Part shown: positions 7,651 to 11,596 of the stretch, piece by piece
How positions within the stretch are numbered: the first letter of the stretch is position 1
How the letters are laid out: each line of letters opens with the position of its first letter
Source of the DNA: CAXBNV01 sp963977185
GTDB lineage: Bacteria; Pseudomonadota; Gammaproteobacteria; JAGOUU01
NCBI GenBank assembly: GCA_963977185.1
Contig: CAXBNV010000042.1
Span: 1-11,596, forward strand
Reading direction: 5' to 3'
DNA: 11,596 bases
Notes under the pieces: generated by a model
What the model was told of the DNA's origin: nothing
Databases searched by the model: none
The model's input: the letters and a program-made list of their open reading frames with translations, nothing else
Made by a program: the position numbers and the translations under genes

Positions 7651-7860
7651 TTAACTCCTAACTAAATCCATTAGCTTATCGAAACTATTTACTACATCAT
7701 ATTTAACGTTCTGGTAATCAATTTTTTTATTTATTTTATCAAAGAATTTTTTAGTACATTCTATTTTAATACTCTCAATTTCTCGTAACTCCATACTAGA
7801 CATTGAGCCTTTAGTCTCAGCAACAAAATATATATGGCTCCAGGTTTGCAACAGAACCAA
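7651..7860 (-). pseudogene. C-terminal remnant of a type III restriction enzyme (Res)
   Basis: This short frame ends at TAA 7651-7653. Its segment IYFVAETKGSMSSMELREIE and the following KIECTKKFF...VKYDVVNSFDKLMDLV match the C-terminal end of type III restriction (Res) subunits, where ETKG holds the E-x-K of the nuclease active site. About 60 residues remain of a protein normally near 900-1000 residues. The helicase part and the matching Mod methyltransferase are absent, so it cannot be functional. The frame has only a non-ATG start (TTG at 7860, no ribosome site). It is in the same frame as the methyltransferase that stops 27 bp upstream, which may be chance. It looks like debris left when the type II system replaced a type III locus. 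Confidence 0.75.
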
Positions 7861-7887
7861 ATTATTTGAATTAAAATCTACTTTACT

Positions 7888-9138
7888 CTATTTGATCTCT
7901 AGATCATTCATTAGCCTAATTAGAGAACGCCCTAAAGCTGCTGCCATATTAACTGGAACAGCATTACCAATTTGTTTATAAATACTCGTCATTGGACCTT
8001 TAAACTCCCAGTCATCAGGAAAGGTTTGAATTCGAGCATACTCACGAGTTTGTAAAGGTCGTGTTTCAGTAGGATGACAACGCTCAGTTTGTTTCTGGGC
8101 TGGAGATGTTGTTAAGGTTAAGCTAGGCTCATCCAAGGACAATCTTCTCGCCATTCCTGTTTTTCCTCCACCTAGAAAATAGCTACCTTGCATATATTCT
8201 CTTTGGAGTTCATCACTAAGATTTCGCCAGTAACCTCCTTGAGGTACTTCAGTCATTATCTCGTATTTTCTTTTTGGGTAAGTTTGACCATCAGAGCTTG
8301 GAACATTGGAATCAAATAGTTCACCAGCAAAAAATGCATCTCGTAACGTCATTATCCTTTTATATGGAGAAGGCCATTTGAATGACGTTTTTTGAGCTAA
8401 GTCTTTTCTAATAGCAACTAGAATTAATCGTTCTCGTTTTTGTGGTACTTTATAAAAAATGGCTTTGAGCACTTTAGGCTCGATCAGTTTATAACCTAAC
8501 TCATCAATTACACCTTTTATTACTTCTAAGGTTCTTCCATTATCGTGAGTAAATAAAGCTCTAACATTTTCAGCCAAAAATACTTTTGGATTTAACTCTT
8601 TAATGGCTCTAGCCATTTCAAAAAATAATGTTCCTCTAGTATCTTCAAAACCTAGACTTTTTCCTGCATAGGAAAATGATTGACATGGAAAGCCTCCTGT
8701 TAATACATCAATTTCATCTCCAACCTCTTTTAGAAAATTAATATTTTTAATATCGCCTTGTATTATATTCCAGTCAGGACGGTTATGTTTTAACGTATTA
8801 CAGGCATGTTTGTCCAACTCATTGAGTAAAACGCTATTAAATCCTGCTTGTTCCAGGCCTAATGCTAGCCCCCCTCCCCCAGCGAACAATTCAACCAAGT
8901 TATACTGCCTACTAGGTTTGGTTTTTAATTCATCATCCCATTTAGATTCATCAATATTTTTTACTTCTGGATAATGGATTACTTGAACCTTGTCTATTAA
9001 TCCAGTGTTGGGGCAAGGCTTGAGTTCTCCTTTCTTTATCTTTGATTCAATTATTCTTTTTGACGTTGAAAGAATGTCTGCTAAAACTTCTATACTGAAA
9101 AAATTTTGTTTATCTATTTGTTCTATAATATATGCCAT
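7888..9138 (-). CDS. DNA (cytosine-5)-methyltransferase of a type II R-M system
   Basis: Protects host DNA by methylating a cytosine in the site cut by the neighbouring endonuclease, probably GGNCC. Counting from the TTG at 9150 (420 residues), the C5 motifs are I ELFAGGGG (87-94), IV GGFPCQSFS with catalytic C156, VI ENV (194-196), VIII QKRER (237-241), then a target-recognition region (about 255-355), IX near RPLQTREYARIQTFP and X QIGNAVP (393-399). I prefer the ATG at 9138 (416 residues), 33 bases after a predicted promoter start, with a weak AACAGG upstream; the TTG at 9150 is possible. About 80 residues precede motif I. They include SIEVLADILSTSKRIIESK, a helix-turn-helix-like stretch, as in M.SsoII-type enzymes that also repress their own promoter. 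It is transcribed away from the endonuclease, with a GGNCC site in its -35 box. Confidence 0.93.
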   Translation of the reverse strand: MAYIIEQIDKQNFFSIEVLADILSTSKRIIESKIKKGELKPCPNTGLIDKVQVIHYPEVKNIDESKWDDELKTKPSRQYNLVELFAGGGGLALGLEQAGFNSVLLNELDKHACNTLKHNRPDWNIIQGDIKNINFLKEVGDEIDVLTGGFPCQSFSYAGKSLGFEDTRGTLFFEMARAIKELNPKVFLAENVRALFTHDNGRTLEVIKGVIDELGYKLIEPKVLKAIFYKVPQKRERLILVAIRKDLAQKTSFKWPSPYKRIMTLRDAFFAGELFDSNVPSSDGQTYPKRKYEIMTEVPQGGYWRNLSDELQREYMQGSYFLGGGKTGMARRLSLDEPSLTLTTSPAQKQTERCHPTETRPLQTREYARIQTFPDDWEFKGPMTSIYKQIGNAVPVNMAAALGRSLIRLMNDLEIK

Positions 9139-9154
9139 CTGATTTGCCAACCTG

Positions 9155-9171
9155 TTAATTTTATATATTAA
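9155..9171. promoter_or_regulatory. Candidate operator palindrome at methyltransferase promoter
   Basis: TTAAT (9155-9159) and ATTAA (9167-9171) form an inverted repeat around seven bases, overlapping the end of the -10 box and the predicted transcription start of the methyltransferase. The position suits autorepression by the enzyme's N-terminal HTH-like extension. In such AT-rich DNA a 5-bp repeat can easily arise by chance. Confidence 0.25.
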
Positions 9172-9199
9172 TTATACATGTAGGTACGAGCTAGGTCCA
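9171..9199 (-). promoter_or_regulatory. Methyltransferase promoter with GGNCC site as -35 box
   Basis: On the minus strand TGGACC (complement of 9194-9199, 4/6 to TTGACA) is followed after 17 bp by a perfect TATAAT (complement of 9171-9176). The predicted start near 9164 leaves about 26 bases to the ATG at 9138. The -35 hexamer contains GGACC, an instance of the expected GGNCC target of this system, so methylation could change promoter strength. Confidence 0.55.
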
Positions 9200-9221
9200 G
9201 TATTATTTTTATAAATAAAAT

Positions 9222-9227
9222 TATAAT
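9222..9227 (+). promoter_or_regulatory. Probable -10 box of the endonuclease gene
   Basis: A perfect TATAAT on the plus strand predicts transcription starting near 9234, only about 13 bases before the TTG at 9247. The -35 position (9199-9204, AGTATT) is poor and directly adjoins the GGTCC site at 9194-9198. The short leader has no Shine-Dalgarno sequence, which would keep endonuclease expression low. Confidence 0.4.
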
Positions 9228-9246
9228 CCTTCACATCTATCATTAT

Positions 9247-9990
9247 TTGATCAATAATGACCCTTTTAAATATCCGGAGTTTCAAGTGGTTTCATTTGAT
9301 AGGTTAAATCTTAAAAAAGCTATTGAAAATAGTGTTGTCAGAATGTACGAAGCACAAACAGTAGAGGTAGATTTATATAGAAATACTCTTGATTGTTTTT
9401 CCGCTTCAATTGACGCATTAATGCAAAAAATTACCATGGAGGAATGGTTGAAACAGGAAAAAGAAAGGCAGATTCAAAAGACAAAACAAAATGCGATTGG
9501 TTCATTGCATGAAGACATCATGGGATCTATTGATGGAGTTCAAAAGCTGCCTAATTTTGTTGATATAATTTGTCATGATAAAAAAATAATTGCAGAAGTT
9601 AAAAATAAGCACAATACAACTAAAGGTAATCATAAAGTTCAAATATATCGAGATTTATCTCAAAAAATTAAAGAGTTAAATAATGGTTATACTGGATATT
9701 ACGTTGAGGTTCTGCCTAAGGGTGGCAAATCCTATAATCTGCCATTTACTCCTTCTGATAATCAAACAAAAAGTAATTTGCCTAAAAGAGATGATATCAG
9801 AGTGATTGATGGTAAATCATTTTATACCCTTCTCACTGGGAATGAAAATGCTTTAAATGAACTATACGAAAATTTGCCTTTAATTGTTTCTGAAATAATT
9901 AAAGAGAAATTCAATATTGATTTACCTACTGATACTGTAGTCAACTCAAAATTATTTAAAGAAAATTTCACTAAAGTTTATGGGAAATAA
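9247..9990 (+). CDS. Eco47II-family type II restriction endonuclease
   Basis: Cleaves unmethylated DNA; Eco47II itself recognises GGNCC, so that is the expected target here. The 247-residue protein fits the family's usual size. The core QNAIGSLHEDIMGSIDG (81-97), FVDIIC (104-109) and IIAEVKNKHNT (114-124) supply the PD-(D/E)XK residues E89, D106 and E117-x-K119. The frame starts at a TTG (9247) with no ribosome site. The next in-frame ATG is residue 33, too far in, since family-like sequence (FQVVSFDRLNLKK..) begins before it. A weak start is common sense for a toxic nuclease that must not outrun its methyltransferase. It is the only clear plus-strand gene and is divergent from the methyltransferase, sharing a 96-108 bp control region. 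No C-protein gene is present. The frame appears intact. Confidence 0.9.
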   Translation: MINNDPFKYPEFQVVSFDRLNLKKAIENSVVRMYEAQTVEVDLYRNTLDCFSASIDALMQKITMEEWLKQEKERQIQKTKQNAIGSLHEDIMGSIDGVQKLPNFVDIICHDKKIIAEVKNKHNTTKGNHKVQIYRDLSQKIKELNNGYTGYYVEVLPKGGKSYNLPFTPSDNQTKSNLPKRDDIRVIDGKSFYTLLTGNENALNELYENLPLIVSEIIKEKFNIDLPTDTVVNSKLFKENFTKVYGK

Positions 9991-10075
9991 TTAATGCTGA
10001 CAGACCAAAGCATTATGGGGCTCTGCATTTAGGATCTGTAATAAATTTTGTGTCTCTGTAGTAAATAGCTAATAT

Positions 10076-10347
10076 GGCCCGTGGGAATATAGGGAGAATT
10101 GTAAGCTAGCTATTGCATAATAAAATTTATTACCAAATTAACCTATTGTTCTATATGATATTTTTAGAACTAAAATAATTAAAGTTAAATTCGCCATCAT
10201 AAAAATAGATTTAATCTCTATATTTATGTTGTACTGCCTCGGATAACAGAATAGCTTTTAAAAATCGTATTTTAATAACAAGATATAAAGTATTATTATT
10301 CATTTTTGATATCCCAGCTTACAATTCTCTTTATATTCCCACGGACC
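10076..10347. mobile_element. 272-bp MITE-like element with ~35-bp inverted repeats
   Basis: The left arm 10076-10110 (GGCCCGTGGGAATATAGGGA...) and the reverse complement of the right arm 10313-10347 (GGTCCGTGGGAATATAAAGA...) agree at about 30 of 35 positions, sharing the inner GAATTGTAAGCT. The 200 bp between them is AT-rich without a coding frame. A third, collapsed copy sits at 4057-4111. This fits a non-autonomous transposon mobilised by an unknown transposase. No clear target duplication is visible. This element fills most of the 9991-10421 gene-free stretch. Confidence 0.75.
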
Positions 10348-10421
10348 CTTAGTAATGAATTTTAGCTGAATGAAACTTTTGACCTCATTTAGACAGAGAC
10401 TCCAAACTCAAAAATATAATT

Positions 10422-10724
10422 TCAATTTGGTTTATATTTAATGATAAAGCTCTTTATTTCTTTACTATTATATGTTGACAAATTATTAACTAAATCTTCT
10501 AAAATTTTATATGAAAATAAATCAGGCTCAAACTCCATACCACTTAAAATTTTTAAAACTTCTCCAAAATCAGAGCCATCTAGGATATTCATATGAGTAG
10601 AATAAAATAAATAAGCCTCATCTCCAATTATAGATAAATGCTCTTTTTCATGAATAGACTGTTTTAATAGCTCGCTAAAATTTTTAGAAAGAATAATTAC
10701 ATCGTCATTTTTACTCATAAACAC
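10422..10724 (-). CDS. Small hypothetical protein, unrecognised
   Basis: A 100-residue frame from a GTG at 10724, or 98 residues from the ATG at 10718, which I find more likely; GATGAG lies about nine bases before that ATG. I do not recognise the family. It is acidic to neutral and predicted mostly helical (LSKNFSELLKQSIHEKEH near the start, LFSYKILEDLVNNLS near the end), with no signal peptide, membrane segment or catalytic motif. It lies on the same strand as the Asp-box gene, 170 bp downstream of it, past a palindromic stretch. A small cytosolic partner or immunity-like protein is possible but nothing in the sequence demands it. Coding is supported by natural composition and an intact frame only. 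Confidence 0.5.
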   Translation of the reverse strand: MFMSKNDDVIILSKNFSELLKQSIHEKEHLSIIGDEAYLFYSTHMNILDGSDFGEVLKILSGMEFEPDLFSYKILEDLVNNLSTYNSKEIKSFIIKYKPN

Positions 10725-10815
10725 AACTCATCAGAGTTCGCTACATAGTTTAATCTATCCGCTAATGTTTTCATAATGAAAAATTGTTAAAAATTAATAA
10801 AGGTATTATATCAAA

Positions 10816-10875
10816 AACTATAAAACGGCCTGAGGGTTATCACTATCAGGGGCTATAATATTATAATTTATAGTT
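10816..10875 (-). terminator. Nested palindrome, possible terminator of Asp-box gene
   Basis: AACTATAAA (10816-10824) pairs with TTTATAGTT (10867-10875), and inside it CCTGA (10829-10833) pairs with TCAGG (10846-10850). On the minus strand the inner hairpin is followed by CCGTTTTATAGTTTTTGATA, a U-rich tail, 45 bp after the Asp-box gene stop. The minus-strand start CCTGATAGT also begins the hairpin at 4017-4040, so the two may be related. Confidence 0.4.
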
Positions 10876-10894
10876 CGCAAGTTATAGATTTTGT

Positions 10895-11551
10895 TTAATT
10901 AACACTCATATGATAAATCTGCATTCTATCTCCATCTATATATCCACCTGCAATTGCTGAACTGCTAGCAATTAGAATATGGGTAGTATTGTCTATTAAT
11001 CTAACAAATTTAGGGTAATCATAGAGTTTTCCACCAATTGTTAACTCAGTTTCATAATCAAGATCAATATAGGTTTTGCCTTCATCTGTTGATTGAAAAA
11101 AATGAGTAGCATTATTTTTACCAACTGCTAGTACAATTATTTTTCCTTGGGATACATCTATGTCCATGTGTTTGAATTTAGTTACACCATTTAAATATAC
11201 TTTTTCCCAATTTTTCCCTGAGTTAGTAGATACCTCTAGTTGCTTACAGTATTCTTTGCAAGACTCATCAAGTAGAGGAGATTTTATTCCTCTAGAATTA
11301 TCACCATTTTTTGAGTAAATGACTTCCTCTTCGATTTTATAATCCGTATTAGAAATCTTGAATAACTTATTTGAATTGCTAGGATTTACTATTAGTTTAG
11401 CTATGTAATCATTCTTGTTGAAATATAGCATTTCCCAATCTAATCCAGAATTTCTTGATCTATATATATAGATATTTGAATATGCATAGATATCATCTGT
11501 TACAATATTTGGTATTTCAAAAAAGAAAGATAAAGGTCTTCTGGTAGCCAT
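10895..11551 (-). CDS. Short Asp-box (BNR) beta-propeller-like protein
   Basis: A 218-residue protein with three Asp-box-like motifs: NSGLDWEMLYF (about 34-44), STNSGKNWEKVYL (about 108-120) and STDEGKTYIDLDY (about 154-166), each near S-x-D/N-x-G-x-T/D-W. Asp boxes mark beta-hairpins in sialidase-like and photosystem II stability-factor-like propellers. A full propeller needs roughly 300 or more residues, so this is a fragment or a partial propeller. No sialidase catalytic residues (such as an N-terminal RIP) and no signal peptide are visible, so an enzymatic role is not supported. The ATG at 11551 is the first codon usable after an in-frame TAG at 11570-11572, and it lies inside the repeat copy at the window's right end. 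The first codons (MAT) are therefore repeat-derived, suggesting the true 5' part was lost. The ribosome site is weak. Confidence 0.6.
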   Translation of the reverse strand: MATRRPLSFFFEIPNIVTDDIYAYSNIYIYRSRNSGLDWEMLYFNKNDYIAKLIVNPSNSNKLFKISNTDYKIEEEVIYSKNGDNSRGIKSPLLDESCKEYCKQLEVSTNSGKNWEKVYLNGVTKFKHMDIDVSQGKIIVLAVGKNNATHFFQSTDEGKTYIDLDYETELTIGGKLYDYPKFVRLIDNTTHILIASSSAIAGGYIDGDRMQIYHMSVN

Positions 11552-11584
11552 CCCATTCTTAGGACAACTCTAAAGTAGAGTTTC
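11540..11584 (-). repeat. Right copy of the ~44-bp end repeat
   Basis: This is the inverted partner of 14-57. On the minus strand it runs from AAACTCTACTTTAGAG through TCCTAAGAATGGG to GGGATGGCTACC and contains the complete mini-palindrome CTCTA-CTT-TAGAG. It supplies the start codon of the Asp-box gene. Whatever it belongs to continues, if at all, outside the window. Confidence 0.6.
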
Positions 11585-11596
11585 TATATTTATAAT

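Noticed and set aside
9991..10421. Hidden gene or structured RNA in the long non-coding stretch
   Set aside because: No frame of useful length; the strong symmetry is explained by the inverted arms of the 272-bp element.

Overview
The window is a strongly AT-rich (about one third G+C by eye), densely coding bacterial accessory region. No rRNA, tRNA, CRISPR array or intact transposase gene was seen. Bacterial promoter-like boxes, ATG/TTG starts and protein families such as LPO_1073/Vpar_1526, DUF6602 and Eco47II suggest a low-GC proteobacterium. A repeat-rich gammaproteobacterium such as a Legionella relative is possible, but the sequence alone does not settle this.

Layout, left to right. (1) On the minus strand, a Nudix hydrolase (103-480, cut short by an in-frame TGA) lies just after an LPO_1073/Vpar_1526-like protein (519-1367). 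(2) A gap at 1368-1582 holds a probable insertion-sequence remnant and a plus-strand terminator-like hairpin. (3) At 1583-2584 (minus) is an unrecognised protein built from two copies of one domain. (4) At 2802-3623 (minus) is a DUF6602 protein with a PD-(D/E)XK nuclease pattern. (5) The gap at 3624-4074 holds a 188-bp MITE-like element, a near-perfect hairpin terminator and a small palindromic repeat that runs into the next gene. (6) At 4075-7500 (minus) is an 1141-residue protein with a RecB-like nuclease, an RNase H/DEDD-like region and an SF1 (Dna2/Upf1-like) helicase, behind its own good promoter. (7) At 7651-7860 is the C-terminal stump of a type III restriction enzyme. (8) At 7888-9138 (minus) and 9247-9990 (plus) is a divergent type II restriction-modification pair: a 5-methylcytosine methyltransferase with an N-terminal HTH-like extension, and an Eco47II-family endonuclease (expected site GGNCC). 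(9) A 272-bp MITE-like element occupies 10076-10347. (10) Two minus-strand genes follow: a 98-100 residue orphan (10422-10724) and a short Asp-box (BNR) beta-propeller-like protein (10895-11551).

The middle of the window reads as a defence island: one complete restriction-modification system, debris of a second, a DUF6602 nuclease-like protein and a large nuclease-helicase. These look like separate transcription units rather than one operon. The restriction-modification pair appears to carry its own control circuit, because a GGNCC site forms the -35 box of the methyltransferase promoter in the 96-108 bp between the two genes.

The second theme is small palindromic repeats eating into gene ends. 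The last nine codons of the helicase, the last codons of the Nudix read-through frame and the start of the Asp-box gene all lie inside dispersed repeats. Related repeat copies also sit in inverted orientation at the two extreme ends of the window.
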